Positions 26,882 through 36,388 are shown, numbered from the stretch's first letter. The stretch is DNA of 64,000 bases from Shewanella sp. Arc9-LZ (GCF_010092445.1 NZ_CP048031.1:2356001-2420000), one strand, 5' to 3'. Notes: generated from the letters alone by a model not told the origin. A program made the numbers and translations.

Positions 26882-27994
26882 TTAGATCCCTAATTTATCG
26901 TATAAGATATTAAGCGCCGCATCGGAGACAACCAAAAAAACAATGGCCTTAACCACAGCGTGGGTCGTCGCTAAACCAACGGCATTCGAGTCACGTCCGC
27001 AAAGCAGTCCTGCTTGACAACCCGCAATAGCAATTAAAAACCCAAAAATTAAACTCTTTATTAAACCAGTGGAAATATCTACCCAATCAATCGCAACCTG
27101 GGTTTGCAAAATATATTGGGTATAACTCACGCCCATGCCGTTAGCAACTAACGCACCGCCAATCATGCCTATTACATCCGAATAAATACACATTAGCGGC
27201 ATAATAAAAATTAATGCTAATAACCGCGGTAAAACCAGAAACTCCATAGTGGGAATGCCCATCACTCGCAGCGCATCAATTTCTTCATTAACTTGCATGG
27301 TGCCTAACTGCGCCGCATAAGCAGCTCCGGTTCGGCCGGCCATAATAACGCCTGTCATTAGAGCACCCATTTCACGCACCATTCCGATAGCCACTAAATT
27401 AGCCACATATACCTGGGCGCCTAATTGACGCAGCTGTACCGAGCCTAAATAAGCCAAAATCATTCCCACTAGCAGACTAATTAAGGTCACAATCGCAAGC
27501 CCTTTAGGCCCAGCTTGTTCGATAAAAAACACGATATCACTTCGGCGAGTTCTCGCTCTGCCAACCAACCAACGCCCGAGTGCCAAAGTGCAGTTACCGA
27601 CAAATACTAATCCATCGTGTACTTGTAAGCCTTGGTTAATCAATCCTCGACGTAAGGTCGGCCATAGCCCGCCTAGGGCACCTTCATTAGTTGGTTGATA
27701 AACCGCAACATCGGTAGCGAGCAGCAGTAGTTGCTGCAACCCTTGAGGTGTTTGTTGAGTGTCTAGTGATAGTTTATGTTGCTCACACCAGCGAGATAAT
27801 TGTAATAAGGCAATGGCGAGGCTTGAATCCCAATGAGACAACTCTGTGGTGATTAAAGTGACAGATTGGCAATTAGATGGCAGCTCAGCACAAATATCTG
27901 CGCCTAGCGGTGCTTGGCCTAATTGCCAATCACCAGCAAGGTTCAGTAAGCAGTTATCATCGTGCATGTCGATATGGAATGTTGCGAGTGTCAT
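26882..27994 (-). CDS. MlaE-family permease with N-terminal STAS domain
   Basis: About 370 residues. The first ~110 residues look like a STAS-type domain (DDNCLLNLAGDWQLG). The MlaE permease fold follows with ARTRRSDIVFFIEQAG, VIMAGRTGAAYAAQLGTMQVNEEIDALRVMGI and the C-terminal GLATTHAVVKAIVFLVV. The ATG at 27994 is chosen over an upstream TTG because GGGGGT lies ahead of it. First gene of the four-gene operon (permease-ATPase-MCE-lipoprotein). In E. coli the STAS partner MlaB is separate; here it is fused. Confidence 0.9.
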   Translation of the reverse strand: MTLATFHIDMHDDNCLLNLAGDWQLGQAPLGADICAELPSNCQSVTLITTELSHWDSSLAIALLQLSRWCEQHKLSLDTQQTPQGLQQLLLLATDVAVYQPTNEGALGGLWPTLRRGLINQGLQVHDGLVFVGNCTLALGRWLVGRARTRRSDIVFFIEQAGPKGLAIVTLISLLVGMILAYLGSVQLRQLGAQVYVANLVAIGMVREMGALMTGVIMAGRTGAAYAAQLGTMQVNEEIDALRVMGIPTMEFLVLPRLLALIFIMPLMCIYSDVIGMIGGALVANGMGVSYTQYILQTQVAIDWVDISTGLIKSLIFGFLIAIAGCQAGLLCGRDSNAVGLATTHAVVKAIVFLVVSDAALNILYDKLGI

Positions 27995-28303
27995 GCTAGA
28001 CCCCCGAGCCAATATGAAATAAGTCTATTCGTTTGTTTAATAAATAGGTTAGCTTGATTTTTGATCCTGTTATCAGTGTAGACCAAGCTCATTGATTATA
28101 TTTTGACCTTGGACATATTATTTCATCAATAATGAAGCTATCACTTTGATGTATTGACGCTTTGCTACATTGAAGAAGCGTTAGCTATTAACCGATGTTG
28201 TTGTGCAGAGGCAATAAAAACGGCGTTAACGATTGAACATAACTGCCGCTTGTCGTGATTTAAAGCAAATAAACTTGCGCTGACAAAATTTAACGCTAAT
28301 ATA

Positions 28304-28323
28304 TACTGTGTTTTTATACAGTA
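28304..28323 (+). promoter_or_regulatory. LexA (SOS) box
   Basis: TACTGTGTTTTTATACAGTA matches the gammaproteobacterial LexA consensus CTG-N10-CAG with TACTGT/ACAGTA arms. It lies 20 bases upstream of umuD, so damage-inducible control of umuDC is expected. Confidence 0.92.
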
Positions 28324-28343
28324 TATATATTAGAGGTTGTCAT

Positions 28344-28757
28344 ATGCGCGTTATTCCCATTGCAGCCAGTGCCGGCATTACCGGTTTTGAATCTCCTGCC
28401 GCTGAGTACCTTCAATTAGGCCTCAGCCTTGATGAGATATTAATCCAGCATCCAAGTTCCACTTTTATCGGCTTAGCCCAAGGTGAGTCGATGCAAGGTG
28501 TGGGAATATATGATGGTGACTTATTGATTGTCGATCGTCATGAAACGGCTAGAAATGGCGACGTGATAGTGGCTAATTTTAATGGTGAGTTTGTGTGTAA
28601 AATTCTCGACATGCATCGGCGAATGCTGATGTCGTCTAATGAGCAACATTTACCTGTGACCATCTGCGACTATGATGACTTTAGTATTGAAGGTGTGGTG
28701 ATTCGCTCAATTCGTTGTCATCGTCAAAGCCCACTGCTTATCAGCAAAAAAGGTTAG
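28344..28757 (+). CDS. umuD: Translesion polymerase V accessory protein UmuD
   Basis: 137 residues. Self-cleaving S24-type protein: TGFESPAAEYLQ corresponds to the UmuD cleavage region (cut expected before Gly14), catalytic Ser49 lies in GESM and Lys86 in FVCKIL. RecA-stimulated cleavage gives the UmuD' subunit of Pol V (established). The ATG at 28344 is chosen over an upstream GTG/TTG-type extension because AGAGG precedes it and the extension would overlap the LexA box. It is six bases upstream of umuC. Confidence 0.94.
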   Translation: MRVIPIAASAGITGFESPAAEYLQLGLSLDEILIQHPSSTFIGLAQGESMQGVGIYDGDLLIVDRHETARNGDVIVANFNGEFVCKILDMHRRMLMSSNEQHLPVTICDYDDFSIEGVVIRSIRCHRQSPLLISKKG

Positions 28758-28763
28758 GTAACA

Positions 28764-30020
28764 ATGTTTGCCTTAGTCGATGCCAATGCTTTTTATTGCA
28801 GTGCAGAACAGGTTTTTCGTCCTGACTGGCGCGGCAGACCGATTATTGTACTGAGCAATAACGATGGCTGTATTGTCGCGGCTAATCGGCAAGCAAAAGA
28901 GGCGGGTATTGAGAAGTTTTTGCCTTACTTTCAAGCTAAAGCATTATGTGCCCAGCGCAATGTCATTGTGTGTTCATCTAATTATGAATTGTATGCCGAT
29001 TTATCGGCAAAGATGATGGCAATAATTGGTCGTTTTGCACCAGAGCAACATGTGTACTCCATCGATGAAAGCTTCCTGTCTTTTAAACATTGTTATCCCG
29101 CAATCAAATGCCTGCATAGCCAAGGTCAGTTAATTCGCCGTGCCGTTTGGAAAGAAGCCCGCCTGGCGGTTTGTGTAGGCATGGGCCAAACGTTAACCTT
29201 AGCTAAAATAGCCAATCACGCCGCTAAAAAAATACCGGGATACCAAGGTGTGTGCGTTATCGACACTGCGCAGCAACGTCATGACATTTTACGCCAGCTT
29301 GCCGTTAAAGAGGTGTGGGGTATTGGCCGGCGCATCAGTAAAAAGCTTGAATTGATGAATATTCGCAGCGCATACGATCTCGCCTCTATGCCACCGAGTC
29401 TAGCCAGAAAACAATTTAGCATTGAAATTGAACGCACCGTACGAGAACTTAACGGCGAAGTGTGTAAACAATGGGATGAGGCTAGGGCAGATAAAAAACA
29501 AATTTTCTCCACTCGTAGTGTGGGCGAACGTATTTGCGATTTTGAATCGCTATTACAGGCATTGAGTAAACATGTTGGCATCGCAGCAAGTAAAGCTCGT
29601 CAACAAGGCTCACATTGCAAAACCATGTTGTTATTTGCCAGTAATTCGCCCCACGACGAGCGGCCTGTGAGTTATAAAGTTATCGTACATTTTCCGTGTC
29701 CAACCAATTGCACCATTGAACTCACCAAAGCCATGACAGACGCCGCCCCGAGATTATTTAGCAATGGTGTTCGTTATTACAAAATTGGTGTGGGCCTGGT
29801 TGATTTAGCCAGCGAGAAACATTTTCAATTTGATTTATTTAATACCGCGAAGGTCAATTATGCCTTGATGGATACGCTTGACGGCATCAACCAACGATAT
29901 GGCCGCGATACAGTGTTTTTGGCGGCACAAGGAATAGAACAAAAATGGGCCATGCGCCGTGATTTACTCACACCTCAATATTCAACCCAATGGAAATGCT
30001 TACCCAGCATTAAATGCTAA
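28764..30020 (+). CDS. umuC: Translesion DNA polymerase V catalytic subunit UmuC
   Basis: 418-residue Y-family polymerase. N-terminal FALVDANAFYCSAEQVFRPD contains the first catalytic Asp, and YSIDESFL the acidic pair. The helix-hairpin-helix region VWGIGRRISKKLELMNI and a C-terminal DUF4113-like tail (LMDTLDGINQRYGRDTVFLAAQG) are also present. Cotranscribed with umuD under LexA. The tandem ACTAAGGTTTATG triplet right after the stop (about 30030-30070) is a minor repeat. Confidence 0.95.
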   Translation: MFALVDANAFYCSAEQVFRPDWRGRPIIVLSNNDGCIVAANRQAKEAGIEKFLPYFQAKALCAQRNVIVCSSNYELYADLSAKMMAIIGRFAPEQHVYSIDESFLSFKHCYPAIKCLHSQGQLIRRAVWKEARLAVCVGMGQTLTLAKIANHAAKKIPGYQGVCVIDTAQQRHDILRQLAVKEVWGIGRRISKKLELMNIRSAYDLASMPPSLARKQFSIEIERTVRELNGEVCKQWDEARADKKQIFSTRSVGERICDFESLLQALSKHVGIAASKARQQGSHCKTMLLFASNSPHDERPVSYKVIVHFPCPTNCTIELTKAMTDAAPRLFSNGVRYYKIGVGLVDLASEKHFQFDLFNTAKVNYALMDTLDGINQRYGRDTVFLAAQGIEQKWAMRRDLLTPQYSTQWKCLPSIKC

Positions 30021-30178
30021 GGTTTTATATTACTAAGGTTTATGACTAAGGTTTATGACTAAGGTTTATCATAACAGTGGTATTGCTCTGTCATAACACA
30101 TGCAAGGTTGGGGCATTCAACTATGGCTAAACCTTAAAATGTGATTCAGCTCTGATTATCACTCTAATTAAATTGTTA

Positions 30179-30550
30179 ATGTTGAATCGTACTCATCATA
30201 TGGCCGACATAATGCGAAATACGCTGTTAAACATAGCAATGATAATTTCACTACTTGGACAATTACTTGTTCCAAGTTTTGCTATGTCTAATGAAATGGC
30301 CATGTCAGACATGCAGTCGAGTAGTATGCATCAATCAACGATGATGCAAAGTGACTGTGATACTAACGATGACTGTTGCTTAAACGATATGAGTCAATGC
30401 ATTAGCCATTGTCATGCGGTCGCGAATGCATTTTTGTTATCAGCAACAAACCTCACCAATGCTCTACTAACGAGTGCCAAAGTGAGTTCGCCTTTATGGA
30501 CATCAACACCCACCATTCTAGTAAGCCAAAATCCGCCTCCGATAGCTTAA
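30179..30550 (+). CDS. Small Met/Cys/His-rich exported protein, copper cluster
   Basis: About 123 residues. A signal peptide (MRNTLLNIAMIISLLGQLLVPSFA) leads into MSNEMAMSDMQSSSM, then DCDTNDDCCLNDMSQCISHCH, a soft-metal-binding composition. No exact family recognised; similar short proteins accompany cop genes. The start is uncertain: TTG 30173, ATG 30179, 30200 and 30212 are in frame with no clear ribosome site. It opens the copper cluster and resembles the protein at 31241-31624 in layout. Confidence 0.6.
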   Translation: MLNRTHHMADIMRNTLLNIAMIISLLGQLLVPSFAMSNEMAMSDMQSSSMHQSTMMQSDCDTNDDCCLNDMSQCISHCHAVANAFLLSATNLTNALLTSAKVSSPLWTSTPTILVSQNPPPIA

Positions 30551-30637
30551 TTCTTTATGTTTATTAGTTACCCACATTAATTTATAAAGATTTTTGTTGC
30601 TTCAACTATAAGCATCAAAAAGTTAACGGAGTTTATT

Positions 30638-31072
30638 ATGAAAAAATTCATTGCGATCACACTATTATCTTTAGCCAGCTCAGCAGCAATGGCTGCCACT
30701 ATCTCATTACCTGACTATTTAATCTTTACTGCGGTCGATGGCAAATCGACATCAAATAAAAGTGAAATGGAGGTGTCTCCTGGTCAACATTTAATAGAAT
30801 TACAGTTTTATGATGTGTTTTCATCAGGAGCAGATGATACGAATTTTATTAAGTCCGATGCGTTATATTGGAGTCTACATCTAACCAAAGATGAAGATAT
30901 TCACGTGCGTAGCAAAGAGATTTTCTCTTCAACCAATGCAAAGAAATTTATTGCATCACCGGTGATAACCTTAGACCGCGCCAGCGTAAAAGGTGAAAAC
31001 GTCAAATTAGTTAATCACGAAGAGTTAATGGCTATTATCATGAAACAACACAGTCAAATGATGCAACAATAG
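30638..31072 (+). CDS. DUF2057-family periplasmic protein
   Basis: 144 residues with a signal peptide (MKKFIAITLLSLASSAAMAA), then ISLPDYLIFTAVDGK and SPGQHLIELQFYDVF, typical of the DUF2057 (YccT-like) family of periplasmic proteins. CGGAG precedes the ATG. It lies between two Met/Cys-rich genes. The molecular function in this setting is unknown. Confidence 0.75.
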   Translation: MKKFIAITLLSLASSAAMAATISLPDYLIFTAVDGKSTSNKSEMEVSPGQHLIELQFYDVFSSGADDTNFIKSDALYWSLHLTKDEDIHVRSKEIFSSTNAKKFIASPVITLDRASVKGENVKLVNHEELMAIIMKQHSQMMQQ

Positions 31073-31079
31073 TAAAATT

Positions 31080-31106
31080 GATAGGGCGCTTACATAGCGC
31101 TCTATC
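31080..31106 (+). terminator. Possible terminator hairpin after the DUF2057 gene
   Basis: GATAGGGCGCT pairs with AGCGCTCTATC (one G-T pair) around a five-base loop, eight bases past the stop. The following T run is poor, so it may only be a 3'-end hairpin. Confidence 0.45.
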
Positions 31107-31240
31107 GTTATAAAAACCTGCTTGACCTATGTGCTGCACGTGGGTTTATAGTCAATACTAAGTAAAACAAGTTAAAATAACCCTTGTTTAAGATAATACA
31201 TTTCACTATTCTGTTTGCTGTTGTTTTTGGAGAGTATATT

Positions 31241-31624
31241 TTGCGTAAAGCCCACTTAATCATGATGTTTGTCTTACTGACGTTTGTCGGTCAGGCTTTT
31301 GCGTCTGTGATTATGTCAGCTAATATGCCAATGAGCTCAATGACAAAGTCAACATTATCGACAGATAATAACAATGCTTGTCATGACATGAATATGCAAA
31401 AGAATGCCATGAATAATATGAGTGACATGAGTGATAATGAGAGTGATAATTGTTGTGCTCAAACTTGCCATTGTCCTGTCGGCTCATGTTTATCCGTCGC
31501 TTTAACGATGGCAATGCCAACGCTTAAATCAGAAGTCAGCTTAGTTAATTCTGCAACAATCCTTACCTCAGCACTTATGCCTCAGTATCGTTCTTCTTTA
31601 TACCGTCCTCCAATATTTGCCTAA
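31241..31624 (+). CDS. Second small Met/Cys-rich exported protein, copper cluster
   Basis: About 127 residues. The TTG at 31241 is preferred because GGAGAG lies seven bases ahead; a TTG at 31184 has none. A signal sequence (AHLIMMFVLLTFVGQAFA) is followed by MSANMPMSSM, CHDMNMQKNAMNNMSDMS and NCCAQTCHCPVGSC. Its Cys/Met spacing suggests Cu(I) or Cu(II) binding (inference). No named family. Confidence 0.6.
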   Translation: MRKAHLIMMFVLLTFVGQAFASVIMSANMPMSSMTKSTLSTDNNNACHDMNMQKNAMNNMSDMSDNESDNCCAQTCHCPVGSCLSVALTMAMPTLKSEVSLVNSATILTSALMPQYRSSLYRPPIFA

Positions 31625-31761
31625 CATAGGCACAGTTACGCCTTTTTTTTGCTAACTGTCCTAGCCAATCATGTAGTTTCAATTTTTTAACTTTTTCGGT
31701 TAATAAACTGACATTAAACCGCGTTGTTTAATGTGACGAAATTTGATTTGGAGGCAATATT

Positions 31762-32277
31762 ATGTCTGCTTTATATCGCAATTCTATTCGTTTTTTTCGT
31801 GTCATAGGTACTATTTTTATTCTGCAAATTATGGGAGGGATGTTACCTGCCCATGCAGCGGAGCCCGACACTACGGCGCCATTACTCACTGTTTATAAAG
31901 ATGCCAATTGTGGCTGTTGTGAAAAATGGCTAACGCATATTAGTGAGCGTGGATTTAGTGTTAATGCCCACAATATTAACAACCTTTATGATTTTAAACA
32001 GTCAAAGGGTATTCCTGCTTCAATGCAATCTTGCCATACCGCAGTGTCATCTCAAGGTTATGTGTTTGAAGGGCATATCCCGGCAAAATTCATTAGTCGT
32101 TTTTTAGCCACCCCCCCTAAAGATGCTATCGGCCTAACCGTACCCGCTATGCCTGTGGGCAGCCCAGGTATGGAGTACCAAGATAAATTTATGCCATACC
32201 AAGTCTTACTGTTGAAAAATGATGGCAGTAGCCAGGTTTACGCCCAAGTGAACTCGCTTGAGGAGTCTGTGCAATGA
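31762..32277 (+). CDS. DUF411 (CopG-like) periplasmic copper protein
   Basis: 171 residues with a signal anchor and then the DUF411 domain: LTVYKDANCGCCEKW, GIPASMQSCHTAV, EGHIPAKFISRFL and GLTVPAMPVGSPGME. The CGCC and SCH cysteines are the expected metal/thiol site of CopG-type proteins (established for related CopG). GGAGG precedes the ATG. The stop overlaps the copA start (ATGA), so the two are coupled. Confidence 0.88.
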   Translation: MSALYRNSIRFFRVIGTIFILQIMGGMLPAHAAEPDTTAPLLTVYKDANCGCCEKWLTHISERGFSVNAHNINNLYDFKQSKGIPASMQSCHTAVSSQGYVFEGHIPAKFISRFLATPPKDAIGLTVPAMPVGSPGMEYQDKFMPYQVLLLKNDGSSQVYAQVNSLEESVQ

Positions 32278-34202
32278 AATCTCAATACATGATAAAACCC
32301 ATGATTGAAACGACAAACAGTGAACTCAACAACAGCCGACGCCGGTTTGTGTTTGGTGCATCCGCCATGTTGGCATTGATGTCGATCCCTTTCCCTAAAA
32401 ATGCCTTTGCCAATGCGTTAAGCCAATCGTTGAGCCAGCTTTCTGGCAAAGTGTTCGACTTATCAATTGACTATAAAATGGTTAATTTTACCGGAAAATC
32501 TGCTCGGGCCACTGTGGTAAACCAATTACTGCCCGCGCCGTTATTACGTTGGAAAGAAGGTGAAACAGTTACCTTAAGAGTAAAAAATAATCTCGACCAT
32601 GATAGTTCTATTCACTGGCACGGTATTATTTTACCCACCGAAATGGACGGTGTGCCTGGCTTTAGCTTTGATGGCATTAAACCCGGTGAAACATTTGAGT
32701 ATCAATTTACCGTCCAGCAAAGTGGCACATATTGGTATCACAGTCATTCAGGCTATCAAGAACAAACCGGTTTATTCGGTGCTATTGTGATTGATCCTGC
32801 GACCCCCGATCCGGTCATATATGATCGTGACTATGTGATCATGCTGTCTGATTGGTCTGACGAAACCCCTGAAAACATTTATGCCAAATTAAAGAAACAA
32901 GCCGATTACTATAATTACCGTGAGCGTACGGTAATGGATTTTTTCTCTGACGTAGATAAAAATGGCTTAGCCAATACGTGGAACGCTCGTTCGATGTGGA
33001 ATAACGCGCGCATGAGTGACAGCGACATATCTGATGTTACCGGCTCAACTTATACCTATTTAATGAATGGCAATCCACCGCAACAGGGCTGGCAAGGGTT
33101 GTTTAAACAAGATGAGAAGGTGCGCTTACGCTTCATTAATAGCTCTGCTATGACCATATTTGATGTGCGTATACCGGGCCTTAAGATGAGTGTTGTCGCC
33201 AGTGATGGTCAGAACATTCAACCTGTATCAGTGGATGAATTTCGAATAGGTGTTGCTGAAACCTATGATGTGGTTATTGAGCCAGAGGTTGATAATGCCT
33301 ACTGTATTTTTGCTCAGAGTATCGACCGCACCGGCTTTACGGTAGGTAACCTTACCTCAGATGCCAGTTTACATGCTCCTATTCCCCCAATGGATCCAAG
33401 GCCTGTCCTTGGCCACAGTGATATGGGCATGGATATGAGTGACATGGATATGAGCGGTATGGATCATAGCAAAATGGACATGGGTGGCGGTGATATGTCA
33501 GGCATGGATCATAGCAAGATGGCTATGGGCGGCGGTGATATGTCAAGCATGGATCATGGCAAAATGGCTATGGGTGGCGGTGATATGCCTGGCATGGACC
33601 ACAGCAAGATGGCTATGGGCGCTGCGAAAGCGACAGTCTCAGGATTAGGGCTTGCAGGCTTTGGCAGTAACAATGAAATTAAACACATTGACACCGAGTT
33701 CGGCCCACAAGTGGATATGCGTGCCGATGCGCCAAAAAGTGGTTTACACGATCCCGGGATTGGGCTGCGTGACCATCAACAGCAATTTAACCGCAAAGTA
33801 TTAACTTATGGCGACATTAAAGGCTTACATCCTACCTACGACACACGCCAACCTAGCCGCGAAATTCAACTGCATTTAACCGGCAATATGAACCGCTATA
33901 TGTGGTCTGTGAATGGGGTGAAATTTATGGACGCCGCGCCATTAGAGTTTGAATACGGAGAAAGACTGCGGATCACCTTAGTGAACGACACGATGATGAC
34001 TCACCCTATGCATTTGCATGGTATGTGGAGTGAGTTAGAGACAGGCGATGCTGATTTTATTCCCCGTAAGCACACGGTATTAGTTCAGCCGGGTTCTAAG
34101 ATCAGTTACTTAGTCACCGCCGATGCAAAAGGGCAATGGGCATATCATTGCCACTTGTTATTCCACATGCCAGGCATGTTCAGAAAAGTCGTGGTGAAAT
34201 AA
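32274..34202 (+). CDS. copA: Multicopper oxidase CopA, copper resistance
   Basis: 642-residue periplasmic multicopper oxidase exported by Tat (NNSRRRFVFGASAM). Copper sites: HWHGIILPTEMDGVPG, YWYHSHSGYQEQTGL, HPMHLHGMW and AYHCHLLFHMPGM. Between about residues 382 and 449 lies a Met/His-rich block of MDHSKM-MGGGDM units, repeated about four times, which probably binds extra copper. CopA oxidises Cu(I) and sequesters copper (established for Pseudomonas CopA). Followed 11 bases later by copB. Confidence 0.95.
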   Translation: MKSQYMIKPMIETTNSELNNSRRRFVFGASAMLALMSIPFPKNAFANALSQSLSQLSGKVFDLSIDYKMVNFTGKSARATVVNQLLPAPLLRWKEGETVTLRVKNNLDHDSSIHWHGIILPTEMDGVPGFSFDGIKPGETFEYQFTVQQSGTYWYHSHSGYQEQTGLFGAIVIDPATPDPVIYDRDYVIMLSDWSDETPENIYAKLKKQADYYNYRERTVMDFFSDVDKNGLANTWNARSMWNNARMSDSDISDVTGSTYTYLMNGNPPQQGWQGLFKQDEKVRLRFINSSAMTIFDVRIPGLKMSVVASDGQNIQPVSVDEFRIGVAETYDVVIEPEVDNAYCIFAQSIDRTGFTVGNLTSDASLHAPIPPMDPRPVLGHSDMGMDMSDMDMSGMDHSKMDMGGGDMSGMDHSKMAMGGGDMSSMDHGKMAMGGGDMPGMDHSKMAMGAAKATVSGLGLAGFGSNNEIKHIDTEFGPQVDMRADAPKSGLHDPGIGLRDHQQQFNRKVLTYGDIKGLHPTYDTRQPSREIQLHLTGNMNRYMWSVNGVKFMDAAPLEFEYGERLRITLVNDTMMTHPMHLHGMWSELETGDADFIPRKHTVLVQPGSKISYLVTADAKGQWAYHCHLLFHMPGMFRKVVVK

Positions 34203-34213
34203 GGGGAATACAG

Positions 34214-34927
34214 ATGAATAAAACGAATTTAATGGCCTTGGGACTGCTGAGTCTGAGCGCCACATTGACTAGCTCAGCTGTGTTTGCCGGCGGTAATGAT
34301 GATCCTCTATTAACAAAAGTCATGCTGGATCAATTTGAAAAAGGCGTCGATCCGCAAGATCCCACCCAGTTTAGTGCACAAGCCTGGTTAGGTTACGATT
34401 TGAATAAGTTGTGGCTTAAAACCGAAGGTGAATATTCAAATAGTGATAAGCAAGACCTTGAAATTCAGGCTCTTTACAGTAAGCCCATCGCACCATACTG
34501 GGATGTACAATTCGGTATTAAAACCGATATCAAACCGACGCCGACTCGTAATTGGGCTGTGATTGGGGTTCAAGGGTTAGCGCCATATTTTTTTGATATT
34601 GACGCGGCCTTATTCATCGGTGACCAAGGCCGTACGGCTATGCGTGTGAGTGCAGAATATGAACTGTTAATCACTCAAAAATTGATACTCACACCTGAAG
34701 TAGAAGTTAATTTATTTGGTAAGGACGATGCTGAACTTGGAATAGGCTCAGGCTTATCTGACGTCAGTGCAGGGCTGCGATTGAGATACGAGATTGTTCG
34801 AGAGTTCGCACCCTATATCGGTGTTGATTGGCGTCAGAAGCTCGGTAATACCGCCGATTACGCCCGAAGTGAAGGGGAAGATACACAAGAAACCCAGTTT
34901 GTTATTGGTTTTAGCGCGTGGTTCTAA
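34214..34927 (+). CDS. copB: Outer-membrane copper resistance protein CopB
   Basis: 237 residues with a signal peptide (LMALGLLSLSATLTSSAVFA) and the CopB pattern: LDQFEKG, WLGYDLNKLWLKTEGEY, LYSKPIAPYWDVQFGIK, GLRLRYEIVREFAPYIGVDW and a C-terminal phenylalanine for barrel insertion. The start at 34214 follows AAGGGGAA; the longer frame overlaps copA. It lacks the Met-rich N-terminal segment of Pseudomonas CopB. Confidence 0.92.
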   Translation: MNKTNLMALGLLSLSATLTSSAVFAGGNDDPLLTKVMLDQFEKGVDPQDPTQFSAQAWLGYDLNKLWLKTEGEYSNSDKQDLEIQALYSKPIAPYWDVQFGIKTDIKPTPTRNWAVIGVQGLAPYFFDIDAALFIGDQGRTAMRVSAEYELLITQKLILTPEVEVNLFGKDDAELGIGSGLSDVSAGLRLRYEIVREFAPYIGVDWRQKLGNTADYARSEGEDTQETQFVIGFSAWF

Positions 34928-35042
34928 GACCTCGTTCATACACTGAGTTATAAGCTTGGCGCCAAGATGTTAGCTAAGCCAATATTTAATCATTTATGTA
35001 AACCGTTTTTCGATCGTTAAAAACAATATAAAAGGAAATATC

Positions 35043-35465
35043 ATGAAATTATTTAACAACGTTTTAGTCGTAACAAGTCTATTCCTGAGTGCTTCAGCAT
35101 TTGCTCATGTCGGACTGGACGGTTCTATGCCCGCTAACGGTGCCATGCTAAGTCAAGCCCCAACAACGCTTGAACTGACCTTTACGGCTCCGGTACGTTT
35201 GGTCAAATTAACAATGCAAGATGAGAAGCAGCAAAGCGTACCACTAACATTACCTTCAAGTGCGACCAGCCAAGCAGCATTTTCATTCGCTCTACCAGCA
35301 TTAAGCGCAGCTAATTACACGGTTAACTGGATGATCATGGGTGACGACGGTCATAAGATGAAAGGCAACATGAGCTTTATGCTTCACGACTCTGGCATGA
35401 ACACTCGCAGTGCACCGCCTATGACAATGGTGCATGAGACTAGCGAGCACACTGCACATCAATAA
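35043..35465 (+). CDS. copC: Periplasmic copper-binding protein CopC
   Basis: 140 residues: a signal peptide (VVTSLFLSASAFA) exposes mature His1 in AHVGLDGSMPANGAML, the Cu(II)-binding N-terminus of CopC. The beta-barrel motifs LELTFTAPVRL, YTVNWMIMGDDGHKMKGNMSFML carry the second site. A His/Met-rich tail extends the usual length. Fourteen bases upstream of copD. Confidence 0.9.
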   Translation: MKLFNNVLVVTSLFLSASAFAHVGLDGSMPANGAMLSQAPTTLELTFTAPVRLVKLTMQDEKQQSVPLTLPSSATSQAAFSFALPALSAANYTVNWMIMGDDGHKMKGNMSFMLHDSGMNTRSAPPMTMVHETSEHTAHQ

Positions 35466-35479
35466 GTGGATGAGTAAAC

Positions 35480-36388
35480 ATGATATTAACCGTATTTGAA
35501 ATATCGGTGTTGATATCTAAATGGGTTATCTATCTGAGTGTTGCCGCCGTTATTGGCGGCACATTGATGCAATATCTCATTAAGGGTCAACCGAACCTTG
35601 GTATTAGCGTTACAAAATATACCGGCCTAGGTGCCGTGTTGGGGTTGATTGCCGTTAGTATCAATTATTTTGCGCAAGTAGGGGCTTTTGCTGAAAGTGG
35701 CTTGATGGGAATATTCGATGCGCAGATGCATGCTTTTCTGTGGCCAACCCAGGTAGGGCAAACGGTGTTTTGGCGCTTAATCGGTTTTGGATTAATGCTA
35801 GTGGCTAGTGGTTTACTGTTATATAAGAACCGTTATATCAAAACGTTTTCTGCGGTATTAGCGATTCTCAGCTGTCTGTTAATTGCTGTCACGTTTACTT
35901 TTATTGGCCACAGCACTGAACTGGGATTGCTTGCTCAAGGCTTAATATTGATACATGTGTTAATCATTGGCAGTTGGATAGGCGCTTTTTATCCATTATG
36001 GAAATTATGCAGCACCGATGACAACAGTGATGACAACATCGTCATAAAAAATGTCATGGATACATTTGGTCGTTTAGGCATAGTGATTGTCATTCTAGTG
36101 TTGCTTTCAGGCATGGGAATGGTGTGGATGTTGTTTGATAGTCCCACTGAATTAATCAGTTCCAATTATGGTATTGCGGTCACCATCAAGCTCTGTTTGG
36201 TGGCTATCATTTTGTTTATAGCAGCATGGCATAAATTGGTTTTAGTACCGAAATTAACGATTGCGAACCCATCACTCGCAAAACAAAAACTACAAAAATC
36301 GATTGGATTAGAAGCATTAATAGCAGTACTGATATTAGCGACAACAGCGGTACTTTCGAGCGTGCTAGGTCCTATGAGCCTTGGATAA
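35480..36388 (+). CDS. copD: Inner-membrane copper transport protein CopD
   Basis: 302 residues with about eight transmembrane helices. Conserved CopD features are HAFLWPTQVGQTVFWRL, FIGHSTE, LIHVLIIGSWIGAFYPLW, VLLSGMGMVW and the C-terminal SIGLEALIAVLILATTAVLSSV. CopC and CopD are thought to move copper into the cytoplasm for cuproenzymes. Directly after copC, so cotranscribed. Confidence 0.9.
   Translation: MILTVFEISVLISKWVIYLSVAAVIGGTLMQYLIKGQPNLGISVTKYTGLGAVLGLIAVSINYFAQVGAFAESGLMGIFDAQMHAFLWPTQVGQTVFWRLIGFGLMLVASGLLLYKNRYIKTFSAVLAILSCLLIAVTFTFIGHSTELGLLAQGLILIHVLIIGSWIGAFYPLWKLCSTDDNSDDNIVIKNVMDTFGRLGIVIVILVLLSGMGMVWMLFDSPTELISSNYGIAVTIKLCLVAIILFIAAWHKLVLVPKLTIANPSLAKQKLQKSIGLEALIAVLILATTAVLSSVLGPMSLG

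Noticed and set aside
33420..33620. Tandem repeats as a CRISPR-like array
   Set aside because: The units are in-frame coding repeats of the CopA Met/His block with no unique spacers.
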